Assembly: GCA_934122275.1 (NCBI GenBank)
Contig: CAKOWI010000002.1
Coordinates: forward strand, 62,001 to 126,000
Reading direction: 5' to 3'
Origin: an uncultured Bacilli bacterium
GTDB lineage: Bacteria; Bacillota_I; Bacilli_A; RF39; UBA660
Length of the DNA: 64,000 bases
In this document: positions 49,515 to 58,728 of the stretch, piece after piece
Numbering within the stretch: position 1 is the first letter of the stretch
Layout: each line of letters starts with the position of its first letter
Program-made: the position numbers and the translations under genes
Notes under the pieces: model-generated
Told to the model about the DNA's origin: nothing
Seen by the model: the letters and a program-made list of their open reading frames with translations, nothing else
The model's database searches: none

Positions 49515-50321
49515 ATGATAAAAATAATTTTTTCTGATTTAGATGGAACACTTAGGAAAGAAAAAACTATATCAAAGAATAATTTAGATGCTATAAAGAA
49601 GTATAGTAATTTAGGAAATTTATTTGTAGTTACAACAGGAAGAAGTGTTTCATATATAAGAAAGCTTTTTAATGATACGGAAGAAATTAGATACATTATT
49701 TCTAATAATGGTTCAATAATATATGATAATAAAAATAAGGGTGTAATATATCACAATAAAATTAAATACGAAGATATATATATAATTGATAAGTTATGTA
49801 AGTTATATGGTGCAAAGTTATTAATTTGTGGATTAGATTATGATTATGTAAATAAAAATCCAATATATAATCAAAAATTATATAAAAACATTGATGAAAA
49901 ATTATATGAAAAAAATTGTATAACACAGCTTATTATTGTATCAGAAGAAAAAGATGTAATGAAAAATATAATAAAGAAAATAGATGATTTTAATCTTAAA
50001 GTAGTTAATAGAAGTAAATCGTTATACGATAATTCTATAGGAAATAGTTATTGGATTAATGTTTGTAATAATAGTGATAGTAAGGGAAATGCTGTAAAGT
50101 ATTTATGTAATTATCTAAATATTAAATTATCTGATACTTTAAGAGTTGGTGATGAGCTAAATGATATTTCAATGTTTTTTAATGAAGGTATAAATGTATC
50201 AGTATTAAATGGTACTAAAGAATTAAAAGATAAAGCTGATTTTATAGCAACATCATGTGATAAAGATGCTATTTCCTATATTATAGATAAGATAATTTAT
50301 AGTGCAAACAGCACTAAATAA
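49515..50321 (+). CDS. Cof-type HAD-IIB phosphatase
   Basis: The 268-residue protein has FSDLDGTLRKEKT (DxDGT nucleophile), VTTGRSVSYIRKL (motif II), SDSKGNAVKYL with the lysine of motif III, and VGDELNDISMFF (motif IV), plus a C2B cap with SNNGS. This is the Cof/YkrA sugar-phosphate phosphatase type. It starts 1 base after the P-type ATPase stop and is likely cotranscribed. The substrate cannot be told. Confidence 0.9.
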   Translation: MIKIIFSDLDGTLRKEKTISKNNLDAIKKYSNLGNLFVVTTGRSVSYIRKLFNDTEEIRYIISNNGSIIYDNKNKGVIYHNKIKYEDIYIIDKLCKLYGAKLLICGLDYDYVNKNPIYNQKLYKNIDEKLYEKNCITQLIIVSEEKDVMKNIIKKIDDFNLKVVNRSKSLYDNSIGNSYWINVCNNSDSKGNAVKYLCNYLNIKLSDTLRVGDELNDISMFFNEGINVSVLNGTKELKDKADFIATSCDKDAISYIIDKIIYSANSTK

Positions 50322-50385
50322 ATTGACTTTTATGTATAATTATTGTTTAATTAATATGTAGAATAAAGCGAAGGATGATGAGTAA

Positions 50386-52635
50386 ATGAAAAAAAGTAAA
50401 GCTCTTAGAACACTATTAGTTATATTAACTATTTTTATAAGTTTTATTATGTTTCAAGATAAAGCTTTAGCGAAGGTTAGGATGTCTAAATTTATGGCAT
50501 GGGGTTGTTATAAATACAATGGTACTGCACTTGTTTATAAGGCATTAGATGGTGGGAATGAGATAATCGAGAAAACAATGGATCAAGCAGTTTTTGGCTT
50601 GTATGATGAAAGTAGTGGAAAAACGCTTCATGCATATTGTATTCAGCCTGGTGTATCAATAAATAGTGGCGATAAAGATATGTATAACTATGGTGACATA
50701 ATGGGAGCTGGAGAGTATAAGGGAACTAGTACTCCTGGTTTTGGTTATGGTACATGGTATAAAGATACAAATGAATTATCAAAAAGAAAACAAATGATTT
50801 TACAGGTATTAAACTATGCTTATGAAATAACTGATATTCCTAGTGGAACTTTTCCATCTAATTTTCGTGGAAGAGTAAAAAAGATGAATCGTGAGGAATA
50901 TCAAAAGATACTTGCAGCTCAGTCAATAATATGGGAAATTGTTTGGGGTGAAAGAACAAACTTTAATTATGTAGAAAATCAAAGTGATGATTGGGGTTAT
51001 AGGCCTGATAATATGGTTACCGACGGGTTATTTCATACATTTTATAAGCATTCTAAGCAACCTAGTAATCCAAATGAAAACTTTTATAATGTAGCAATTA
51101 CACAGTACAAACACATAATTAATAAAGTATATAATACTTACTATAGAATGCCAGGAAGTAATTATGCTTTTAAAACAACGAAAGAGTCCGCAAATAAATA
51201 TGAAATAAAAGTTAATAATTCAGTAGATATTAAAGATAGTAGTGGTGCATTTCAGTATTTTGAAGTAGCAAGTAATACAGCTGGTCTTGATGTAAAATTA
51301 GTAAATAATGATACTATAAGAGTTACTGCAACAAAAGCATTTACACAAGATAATCCAGCAGAATTAACATTAGTTACTAAAAGTAGTAAGAAAAATGGAC
51401 CAACCGCTATAATAACTAATTTTTATGTATCAGAAAATTCACAAGATTTTGCATATGGAAGTCCAACAGCAAGACATATACATATAAAATTCTATACACC
51501 AAAGTACAAGTTAGAAATAATAAAACTAGATGAGGATAAAAAGGGATTAGCAGGAGCAAAATTTAACTTATGTAGTGATAATAAATGTAATGATATAATT
51601 GCAGAACTAAAAAGTGGAGAAGATGGAAAAGTTACATATGAAGTTGAAAAAACAGGAACATATTATGTAAAAGAAATAGAGGCGCCAGAAGGATATGTAT
51701 TAGATAGTAAAATACGCAGTATAACCGTTTCAGATAGTAATTCCAATCCAAAACCAATAGAGTTTGAAAATAAAGCAAGAAGTATGAATCTAACAAAAAG
51801 AACAGTAGATGAAAATGGGAATGTAACAATATTAGAAGACGGATGTGGAACAGATACATATACAGGTCCAAAGTTTGAAATAAAAAATAAAGATGGTAAA
51901 ACATTATACTTTGAAGAAATAGAAGAAGGATTATATAAACCATCAGATGAAGAAAATGGCAAAATAGAAATAAAAACATGTAATGGAGCATTTTCGGTAA
52001 AATATATGACAGAGTGCGAATATGAAATAGTTGAAAGAGAAGCACCAGAAGGACTTATGTTGCCGGATAATCCAGCACTAAAGGTAAATATATGTAAGTC
52101 TGATGGAAATATATCATTTACAAATGGATTTACCGGATTAGAGTTTCAAAAAAAAGATGAAAGTGGAAATCTAATATCAGGAGGAAAGTTTGCACTTCAG
52201 AAAAAAGAAAATGGAGCATATAAAGATGTTTTACTAAAGAAAGTAAAAGAAGGATATTACACATATGATTCAAAGTTAACAGAAGATGATGAAGATGTAA
52301 GCTATATAATGGAAACAGATGGTGGAATTTCATTTATAGATAAAATATCAGCAGGAGAATATAGAGTAGTAGAAAAAGAAGCACCAGAAGGATATGAACC
52401 AATAAAAGATAAAGATTCAACAGCAAAGATAGTTATAAAAGATGATTCATCTAATTCATATAATAGAGTTGAATTAATAAACAAAAAGATAAGTGTTGGC
52501 GGAGATGATGCTAGTGCAGAATTAATAGTTACTATAACAACAGGAAGAAAAGTATTAAATTATGTATTAATATTTGGAGGATTAGCATCTATATTAATAG
52601 TGCTTATAATACTAAGAAAGAAGTTTAAAAAATAA
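50386..52635 (+). CDS. Surface adhesin with thioester domain and SpaA-type isopeptide domains, no LPXTG
   Basis: The 749-residue protein has a signal peptide (about 1-29, ending ALAK). A thioester domain follows: Cys85 in AYCIQPG and a Gln near residue 178 in AAQSIIWEIVW would form the internal Cys-Gln bond used to bind host surfaces covalently. Three SpaA-like beta domains carry KLDEDKKGLAGAKF, EAPEGY, EAPEGL and EAPEGY again, the isopeptide Glu sites. It ends in TGRKVLNYVLIFGGLASILIVLIILRKKFKK, a membrane segment with a basic tail but no LPXTG sorting motif. A ribosome site (GGATGATGAG) precedes the ATG. Anchoring is probably by the membrane helix. Confidence 0.8.
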   Translation: MKKSKALRTLLVILTIFISFIMFQDKALAKVRMSKFMAWGCYKYNGTALVYKALDGGNEIIEKTMDQAVFGLYDESSGKTLHAYCIQPGVSINSGDKDMYNYGDIMGAGEYKGTSTPGFGYGTWYKDTNELSKRKQMILQVLNYAYEITDIPSGTFPSNFRGRVKKMNREEYQKILAAQSIIWEIVWGERTNFNYVENQSDDWGYRPDNMVTDGLFHTFYKHSKQPSNPNENFYNVAITQYKHIINKVYNTYYRMPGSNYAFKTTKESANKYEIKVNNSVDIKDSSGAFQYFEVASNTAGLDVKLVNNDTIRVTATKAFTQDNPAELTLVTKSSKKNGPTAIITNFYVSENSQDFAYGSPTARHIHIKFYTPKYKLEIIKLDEDKKGLAGAKFNLCSDNKCNDIIAELKSGEDGKVTYEVEKTGTYYVKEIEAPEGYVLDSKIRSITVSDSNSNPKPIEFENKARSMNLTKRTVDENGNVTILEDGCGTDTYTGPKFEIKNKDGKTLYFEEIEEGLYKPSDEENGKIEIKTCNGAFSVKYMTECEYEIVEREAPEGLMLPDNPALKVNICKSDGNISFTNGFTGLEFQKKDESGNLISGGKFALQKKENGAYKDVLLKKVKEGYYTYDSKLTEDDEDVSYIMETDGGISFIDKISAGEYRVVEKEAPEGYEPIKDKDSTAKIVIKDDSSNSYNRVELINKKISVGGDDASAELIVTITTGRKVLNYVLIFGGLASILIVLIILRKKFKK

Positions 52636-52638
52636 TAA

Positions 52639-52667
52639 TTGATATATAATAAATACTGTGTTATAAT
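52639..52667 (+). promoter_or_regulatory. Promoter for the metG T-box leader
   Basis: TTGATA at 52639-52644 and TATAAT at 52662-52667 are 17 bases apart. Confidence 0.7.
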
Positions 52668-52673
52668 TTAGTT

Positions 52674-52910
52674 GTTTTAAAGGCAATGAAGGAAAGAAAA
52701 AGGTAAAACTACTAATAAGAGAGCGTACAAATGGTGAAAGTACGTAGTAGATAATAACTATATAAATGGTTCTGGAGCTTTTTAATTGAATAATTAGATT
52801 AAAACGGTGGTAACGTTATAACTTTAAAGAGTATACTGTTATTAGTATAAATTAAGGTGGTACCGTGGACATATAAGTTCATCCTTTATATAGGATGGGC
52901 TTTTTATTTT
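52674..52910 (+). ncRNA. T-box riboswitch (Met) with terminator
   Basis: The leader has an AGAGAG stem I landmark, the apical GGTGAAAG part, the specifier region AAATGGTTCTGGAGC with AUG at 52766-52768, and the antiterminator T-box core AAGGTGGTACCGTGG at 52854-52868. A terminator stem CATCC/GGATG then precedes T5 at 52901-52905. Uncharged tRNA-Met would pair with the specifier and T-box and allow transcription of metG. Confidence 0.92.
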
Positions 52911-52925
52911 GAAAGGAGAATTATT

Positions 52926-54479
52926 ATGGAAAGAAAAAAATATTATATTACAACAGCAATAGCATATACATCAGGTAAACCTCATATAGGAAATACATAT
53001 GAAATAGTTTTAGCAGATGCTATAGCAAGATATAAAAGACAAAAAGGTTTTGATGTGTATTTTCAAACAGGTACAGATGAACATGGTGAAAAAATAGAAC
53101 TAAAAGCTAAAGATAAAGGTGTTACACCAAAAGAATTTGTGGATTCTGTAGCAGGTGAAATAAAAAGAATATGGGATATTATGAATACATCTTATGATAA
53201 ATTTGTTAGAACAACAGATCCAAATCATGAAAGAATAGTTCAAAAGATATTTGATAAAATGTATGATAAAGGTGATATTTATAAGGGAGAATATTCTGGC
53301 CTTTACTGTACACCATGTGAATCGTTTTGGACAGAAAGCCAGTTAGTTGATGGCAAATGTCCTGATTGCGGAAGAGAAGTAGAAGAAAAGAAAGAAGAAG
53401 CATACTTTTTTAAACTTTCTAAATATCAAGAAAAGTTAGTAGACTATATTGAATCTCATCCAGATTTTATACAACCTGAATCAAGAAAAAATGAAATGCT
53501 TAACAACTTTATTAAACCAGGATTACAGGATTTATGTGTATCTAGAACTTCATTTGATTGGGGAATTAAAGTTGATATAGATCCTAAACACATAGTATAT
53601 GTATGGCTTGATGCACTTACCAACTATATAACAAATATTGGTTATGATCCTGATGGTTCATCAGAAGAATTTAATAAATGGTGGCCAGCTGATTTACATT
53701 TAATTGGAAAAGATATAATAAGATTTCATACAATTTACTGGCCTTGCTTTTTATGGAGCTTGGATTTAGAGATTCCAAAACAAGTATTTGGACATCCTTG
53801 GCTTTTAACTAATAATGATAAAATTGGTAAATCAAGGGGAAATGCAATATATGCTGATGATTTAGTAGAATTATTTGGGGTAGATGCTGTAAGATATTAT
53901 GTACTTCATGAAATACCTTTTGCAAATGATGGTAATTTAACTTATGAATTATTAATTGAAAGAACTAATACTGATCTAGCTAATACATTAGGTAATTTAG
54001 TTAATAGAACAATATCAATGGCTAATAAATACTTTAATGGAAAAGTTACTAATAAAAATGTAATAGAAGAAACAGATAAAGAATTAATAGATATGATTAA
54101 TGATTTAGATAGTAAAGTAGAAAAGAAGATGGATAAATTAGAAATAGGTTTTGCATTAGACGAAATATTTGAAGTTTTAAGAAGAAGTAATAAATACATT
54201 GATGAAACAAGTCCTTGGACACTTGCTAAAGACGAAACTAAAAAAGATAGACTAGAAACAGTTTTATATAACTTGCTTGAATCTATTAGAGTATGTGCTT
54301 ATAATTTAAGACCATTTTTAACTAGTACGTCTGAAAAAATATATAATCAATTAAATACAAAAGATGAAACAAATAAGTTTAATTGTGATAATTCATATAG
54401 TGATATGGTTCCAGAAGTATTATTTGCAAGAATAGATAAAGAAAAGAAATTAGAAGAAATAAAAGAAAAGCAAGTATAA
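52926..54479 (+). CDS. metG: Methionyl-tRNA synthetase
   Basis: The 517-residue class I synthetase has the HIGH-type motif SGKPHIGN, FQTGTDEHG, a four-cysteine zinc knuckle (CTPCESF..CPDCGRE), and the KMSKS-type loop KIGKSRGN. The anticodon domain follows, with TNTDLANTLGNLVNRT and EVLRRSNKYIDETSPW. There is no C-terminal EMAP-II-like tRNA-binding domain, which some bacteria also lack. GAAAGGAG at 52911-52918 sets the ATG at 52926; upstream codons overlap the terminator. Control is by the T-box before it. Confidence 0.96.
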   Translation: MERKKYYITTAIAYTSGKPHIGNTYEIVLADAIARYKRQKGFDVYFQTGTDEHGEKIELKAKDKGVTPKEFVDSVAGEIKRIWDIMNTSYDKFVRTTDPNHERIVQKIFDKMYDKGDIYKGEYSGLYCTPCESFWTESQLVDGKCPDCGREVEEKKEEAYFFKLSKYQEKLVDYIESHPDFIQPESRKNEMLNNFIKPGLQDLCVSRTSFDWGIKVDIDPKHIVYVWLDALTNYITNIGYDPDGSSEEFNKWWPADLHLIGKDIIRFHTIYWPCFLWSLDLEIPKQVFGHPWLLTNNDKIGKSRGNAIYADDLVELFGVDAVRYYVLHEIPFANDGNLTYELLIERTNTDLANTLGNLVNRTISMANKYFNGKVTNKNVIEETDKELIDMINDLDSKVEKKMDKLEIGFALDEIFEVLRRSNKYIDETSPWTLAKDETKKDRLETVLYNLLESIRVCAYNLRPFLTSTSEKIYNQLNTKDETNKFNCDNSYSDMVPEVLFARIDKEKKLEEIKEKQV

Positions 54480-54564
54480 ATTTATATATGTAAACGAAAT
54501 GTAAAATTGTAAAGTTATGTTAAATGAAAGTAAATATATTTGTTATAATATAGTTGGTGATGTT

Positions 54565-55704
54565 ATGAATTATTTGATATTGAAAAAAAGTGAAAATGAT
54601 ATAAAGTTTAGGATATATGAAGAAACAAGACACGGAAAGATAGAAAGAAATGTTAGTTATGAAGAACTAAATAGGTTTATTAATTCTATTAATAGAAATC
54701 CTGAAAGTATATCTATGTTTAGTATTAATAAAAATAATCTATCATTTACGGTAAATGATACATCTATAACTTTAGTTAACTATAGTGATTTTTCGAATGA
54801 TAAAAGATTTTCTTCTATATTTAGAAAAGTTAGAAATAAAAACTTTAAACTAGTAAGTAAAACCATATTAACAGGTACCTTGGTAGCAACATCATTGTTA
54901 GGATTAATTAAAGGCATTGACTTTGCCAAGAAAATTGATGTTCAAGCTTATGGTGGCATGGATTACAGTACGATTTTCGAAGATAATAGTTATGTAGAAG
55001 AAAATACTTTAGGTGAAAATGTAGAAATAACACCTAATACTGAGTATGCTGGTACTAAGTATGTTGATGATGAACCAGTAATAGAAAAAACTACTAAAGA
55101 AAAAGAAACTGAAAACGAAAATATCAAGATCGAATTAGGTAATTTAGACTCTGCTAATATTGAAAAGGCAGCTAAAACAAGAGAATTATATTATGATATA
55201 ATTGAAAAGTATGCAAAGACGTATGGATTAGACCCTGATGTTATATGTGCAATTGCAACACAAGAAAGAGGAGTGCATTCTGATACTGTTGATCCTGGCG
55301 GAGCAATTGGTCTTATGCAAATACAAGTTGAAGTGTGGGATAATAAAGATATAAATGCATATAATTATGATACTAATACTAATGAAAAAGTACATATTAC
55401 ATTGAATAATTTAAGAGATGTCAGCTTTAACATTAAAGTGGGTTGCATGATATTCCAAAACTATTTAAATGAAATGAATGGAAACTTAACAGCAGCTATT
55501 CAGTGCTATAACATGGGACCGGGTAGTGTTAATTCTATGATTAATAAATATTGTAAAGATAATAATATAACTCGTTCTGAATTATTAAATTCTAATGATA
55601 ACGGATGGCTTAATTATAGAAATTCATCATATCCAGGCGATCCCAAGTATGCTGAACACGTTTCAAGATATATTCCAGAAGAAAAACAGACTATTAAAAT
55701 GTAA
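54565..55704 (+). CDS. Membrane-anchored lytic transglycosylase (SLT domain)
   Basis: The 379-residue protein has a 100-residue cytoplasmic N-terminal domain (MNYLILKKSEND to FRKVRNKN), one membrane segment (about 106-125), an acidic linker, and a C-terminal goose-lysozyme-like SLT domain. The latter has CAIATQERGVHSD, where Glu is the catalytic acid, GGAIGLMQIQ, and AIQCYNMGPGSVNSM. It should cleave peptidoglycan glycan strands, so the cell has a wall. The GGTGATG site sets the ATG at 54565. The N-terminal domain is of no known family. Confidence 0.8.
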   Translation: MNYLILKKSENDIKFRIYEETRHGKIERNVSYEELNRFINSINRNPESISMFSINKNNLSFTVNDTSITLVNYSDFSNDKRFSSIFRKVRNKNFKLVSKTILTGTLVATSLLGLIKGIDFAKKIDVQAYGGMDYSTIFEDNSYVEENTLGENVEITPNTEYAGTKYVDDEPVIEKTTKEKETENENIKIELGNLDSANIEKAAKTRELYYDIIEKYAKTYGLDPDVICAIATQERGVHSDTVDPGGAIGLMQIQVEVWDNKDINAYNYDTNTNEKVHITLNNLRDVSFNIKVGCMIFQNYLNEMNGNLTAAIQCYNMGPGSVNSMINKYCKDNNITRSELLNSNDNGWLNYRNSSYPGDPKYAEHVSRYIPEEKQTIKM

Positions 55705-55762
55705 TTTATTATTTGTATTAATAACATGTATATGTTATACTTAAGTTGTAAGGGTGGTAAAT

Positions 55763-56260
55763 ATGAAAAAAAGTAATAAAAAAGTATTAGCGGGATTACT
55801 AGCAGGAGGATTAATATTTTCTTTTGCAGGATGTAATATGGCTAAAGAAGAAAAAAGTGGTGAAATTGCTGTTGATGTAATACCATTTGTAAGTGAAAAT
55901 GAAGAATTATCTATAATAGGCTTTGTTGATAAGAAAACACGTCAAAAAATATGGGATGAAAGATACGGTTTCTTTAGTCAAGATAAAAGTGAATTTTATG
56001 ATGCTTTAACTGGAGAAACAATAAATGTTGAAGAACTAAGCAATTTTTGTGATGTTTACTTTAAGAGTTATTATAATTCTTTATCTACGGATGATAAAGA
56101 ACATTTTAATAACAGAGGATGCGTATATTATGATGAATTACAAAAATATAGTGATTCATTTAAACTTGATTCAAAAGATGGCTATAGTTGGCAATTATCT
56201 CCAGTAAAGAAATTAGAAAGATATGACGGAAATACAAATCTTGAAAAACTAGATAAATAA
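55763..56260 (+). CDS. Putative lipoprotein
   Basis: The 165-residue protein has a lipoprotein signal: KKSNKK, a hydrophobic stretch, and the lipobox FSFAGC with the lipidated Cys near residue 23. The mature part is globular and acidic with no recognised domain; WDERYGFFS and CDVYFKSYYNSLS are notable blocks. GGGTGG precedes the ATG at 55763, which I prefer to 55754. It follows the transglycosylase gene after 58 bases and is closed by a terminator. A cell-envelope role is an inference. Confidence 0.65.
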   Translation: MKKSNKKVLAGLLAGGLIFSFAGCNMAKEEKSGEIAVDVIPFVSENEELSIIGFVDKKTRQKIWDERYGFFSQDKSEFYDALTGETINVEELSNFCDVYFKSYYNSLSTDDKEHFNNRGCVYYDELQKYSDSFKLDSKDGYSWQLSPVKKLERYDGNTNLEKLDK

Positions 56261-56283
56261 GTACCTAAAATAGGTACTTTTTG
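56258..56283 (+). terminator. Terminator after the lipoprotein gene
   Basis: AAGTACCTA at 56259-56267 pairs with TAGGTACTT at 56271-56279, followed by T residues. Confidence 0.85.
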
Positions 56284-56312
56284 TGTTATAATTTTTTAGG
56301 ATGGTGAGAAGT

Positions 56313-57656
56313 ATGGAAATTAAGTTAGACGAAATGCAAGGATATTTAACTAGTGATAGAAAGTTTGATCAAAAATGTGCTTTAAAAAGCACAGGAGTTA
56401 AAGCTGCTATCTGTTACAAGGAAGAAAAAGATGGTAAGCCAGTAAATCAAGATATGATAAGGGATGAAGAATCTTTATCAACTTTAGTTATTAGAGGATT
56501 AAATACAATTTTTCAAGATCACACTACACCTAGTGAACATCAAATGGTAACTCTTGAAATGACGGATATTCCAAAAGCATTATGTATGGTTTTAAACAAT
56601 GAAAAACAGTATACAGCAGATGAAAGATCACTTAGATATACTGAAGTTAAAAAAAATGAATATATTTCTGATAGAGAAGTTGAATTATATAATAAATGGT
56701 TAAATATTTTATATGATGTAATTGATAAAAAGCATGGGGATTTTTATAGAAAATACAGTAAGAATGAAAGTGGTGCTAAAAAAACAATGATAAAGTTAGC
56801 ACAAGAAAATGCAAGATTTATGGTAAGTGTATTTATGCCTACCTCTATAACATATACTGTTCCTTGGATTCAAATTAATAAGATAATTACTTACATGCAA
56901 AAGGTAATAGATAATCCAATGAATGACTTTGAAAAAAAATTAATACCTTATTTTAAGGAATTTATTGATAAGTGTATTAATTTGGATGTTGCTATTACAA
57001 AAGATAGCTTGTATAGAAACTTAATTAGTGATGAAAATTTAGAATTAAAGGAAAATGTATTAAAAAAGTTTCCAGAATTTAAAAACTATAAGGGAGATAA
57101 ATCGTTAGTATATAAAAATAATAAAAACGTAGACTTAAGTTTATTTGCAAATAGAAATCCTTTTTCTGGTATAAATGGTAATAATGAATATGGATATAAT
57201 ATTTCTTATAATAATTTAGAGTCTTTTGTTTGTTTAGCACAAGAACAAAGACATAGAACTTGTAATTGTGAAATGCTTATTCCAGATGAATTTTCGTCTT
57301 ATATACCACCAATTATTTTGGATGATGATAAATTAATTAGTATGTGGGTTAATGACATTACTTCTGTTAAAGAAGTTTATCCTAACGGGCAATTAGTTAA
57401 AGTTAATAGGTGTGCAGCTTTAAAAGATATACTAAAGTTTATTGCACAAGAAAGAGCTTGTGATAGGGCACAATTAGAAATAGAGAAGGTATACGTTGAT
57501 GATATGATACCAGATATATATGAAAATTTAAAAAAGCAAGGTAATGATGCTCTTGCAGATAATGTTTATCCTTATGTTAAAAAGTTAAGATGTTCATTTC
57601 CAGGATATCATTGTCCAGGTACTTGTGGTCATCCTAGAATTAATAGAGACTTATAA
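56313..57656 (+). CDS. Divergent ThyX (flavin-dependent thymidylate synthase) relative with split motifs
   Basis: The 447-residue protein has ThyX-like blocks. In the N-terminal half, PSEHQMVTLEMTDIPKALCMVL then TADERSLRYTEV resembles the HxxFxFxxxxISRA...NExSxRY sequence, but NNE stands where the RHR motif should be. A second block near residue 312, LAQEQRHRTCNCEM, carries RHR. It may be a tandem or rearranged ThyX, about twice the usual 220-300 residues. The C-terminus has a Cys/His cluster, CSFPGYHCPGTCGHP, unusual for ThyX. The ATG at 56313 follows GGTGAG. It is single and ends in a terminator shared with the convergent gene. Confidence 0.55.
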   Translation: MEIKLDEMQGYLTSDRKFDQKCALKSTGVKAAICYKEEKDGKPVNQDMIRDEESLSTLVIRGLNTIFQDHTTPSEHQMVTLEMTDIPKALCMVLNNEKQYTADERSLRYTEVKKNEYISDREVELYNKWLNILYDVIDKKHGDFYRKYSKNESGAKKTMIKLAQENARFMVSVFMPTSITYTVPWIQINKIITYMQKVIDNPMNDFEKKLIPYFKEFIDKCINLDVAITKDSLYRNLISDENLELKENVLKKFPEFKNYKGDKSLVYKNNKNVDLSLFANRNPFSGINGNNEYGYNISYNNLESFVCLAQEQRHRTCNCEMLIPDEFSSYIPPIILDDDKLISMWVNDITSVKEVYPNGQLVKVNRCAALKDILKFIAQERACDRAQLEIEKVYVDDMIPDIYENLKKQGNDALADNVYPYVKKLRCSFPGYHCPGTCGHPRINRDL

Positions 57657-57686
57657 AAAAGAAACACGCTTGTGTTTCTTTTTTTA
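57655..57686. terminator. Bidirectional terminator
   Basis: AAGAAACAC pairs with GTGTTTCTT around GCTT, with A runs on the left and T runs on the right. It serves the ThyX-like gene and, in reverse, the minus-strand AAA+ gene. Confidence 0.85.
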
Positions 57687-58697
57687 ATAATCATTTAAAT
57701 CAACATTTTCCTTATCTAAGTATTCTTTAAATTCAACTTTAAATTTTTCTGCTTCTTTTTTTATAACATCAGAATATACACTTTGACAATTCATAATTGC
57801 TTTATATATGTGCTTAAATGTTACAACTTCACTATTATCAAATTTAGCATAGCTAAATGCCTTCGATAATAAAGCTAAAGCATTATCAGGATATCTTGAA
57901 CCTAGTTCGTAAATTCTTTTATATTCACTAGTCATATCAACTATAAATTTCATAATATTTTCTATTGTAAAAGTAGAGTATTGTAATTTAACACCCGTTT
58001 TCTTTTCTATTCTTGGATAAGAACCCATTAGAATTTTAACGGTAGTTTCTGCATCCGGTTCTTCAACATCTATTTTTTCAAAACGTCTTAGAAATGCTTT
58101 ATCTCTTATTAAATACTGATTATATTCATCAAGTGTTGTTGCACCTATTACTTTTATATCTCCTCTTGAAAGAGCTGGTTTCATAGCATTTAAAAAATCA
58201 GTTCCACTTTTTCTTGATTCTATTACAAGAGTATGTATCTCATCTATAAATAGTATTGTATTGCTCGCATTTTCAAGTTCATTAAGTAAAATATTAATTC
58301 TTAATTCTTCAGTTCCATCATCGCTTGTATATGTTCCTAATAATTGTGATGTATTAACTTTTATAATATCATAATTACTAATTGCTTTAGGTACAGTATT
58401 ATTTTGAATTTTATACGCAATACCTTCTACAATAGCAGTTTTACCAATACCAGCTTTACCAACTAATATTGCAGATTTATCTGGAGTAAGTAAAGTTAAT
58501 ATTGTTTTTTCAATTTCACTATCTCTAGCTATAGCAGGATTAGTAACATAGGTTTTAGTACTTAAATTTTCTCCATATTTTTCAAGAACACTTTTTCTTT
58601 TCTTATCTTCTTTTTTTTCATCTGTATTTTTATCATTATTACTAACGTCATCAAAAGTTAAAGTTTCATCTTCTACAATATCAAACATATCATCCAT
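57684..58697 (-). CDS. Lone ClpA/ClpB D1-type AAA+ ATPase
   Basis: The 337-residue protein matches the first nucleotide-binding domain of ClpA/ClpB: NPAIARDSEIEKTI, Walker A GKAGIGKTAIVEG, TSQLLGTYTS, Walker B ILFIDEIHTLV, sensor VIGATTLDEYNQYL and the Arg-finger region DKAFLRRFEKI. It continues into the C-terminal small domain (RYPDNALALLSKAF). The Clp-N domain, the middle coiled coil, the second ATPase and the ClpP-binding loop are all missing; an acidic 35-residue tail replaces the N-domain. A -10 (TGTTATAAT) lies upstream on the minus strand at 58720-58728. It may be a stand-alone regulator or adaptor. Confidence 0.8.
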   Translation of the reverse strand: MDDMFDIVEDETLTFDDVSNNDKNTDEKKEDKKRKSVLEKYGENLSTKTYVTNPAIARDSEIEKTILTLLTPDKSAILVGKAGIGKTAIVEGIAYKIQNNTVPKAISNYDIIKVNTSQLLGTYTSDDGTEELRINILLNELENASNTILFIDEIHTLVIESRKSGTDFLNAMKPALSRGDIKVIGATTLDEYNQYLIRDKAFLRRFEKIDVEEPDAETTVKILMGSYPRIEKKTGVKLQYSTFTIENIMKFIVDMTSEYKRIYELGSRYPDNALALLSKAFSYAKFDNSEVVTFKHIYKAIMNCQSVYSDVIKKEAEKFKVEFKEYLDKENVDLNDY

Positions 58698-58719
58698 ACT
58701 TATACCTTCTTTCTAGATA

Positions 58720-58728
58720 ATTATAACA
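58720..58728 (-). promoter_or_regulatory. Extended -10 for the minus-strand AAA+ gene
   Basis: Reading the minus strand, TGTTATAAT lies 23 bases upstream of the ATG, with an AGAAAGAAGG ribosome site between them. The 58729-58873 stretch holds only AT-rich spacer and a TTACAA/TTGTAA inverted repeat at 58819-58836. Confidence 0.6.

Noticed and set aside
51632..52045. 137-codon minus-strand frame and other minus-strand frames in the adhesin
   Set aside because: They arise from the purine-rich repeat codons of the SpaA-like domains; composition is Leu/Phe-rich and not protein-like.
51480..52480. CRISPR or tandem DNA repeat
   Set aside because: The similarity is protein-level (EAPEGY domains) with diverged DNA and no spacers.
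52580..52635. LPXTG-type sorting signal
   Set aside because: The helix and basic tail fit a sorting signal, but no LPXTG-like motif precedes them.
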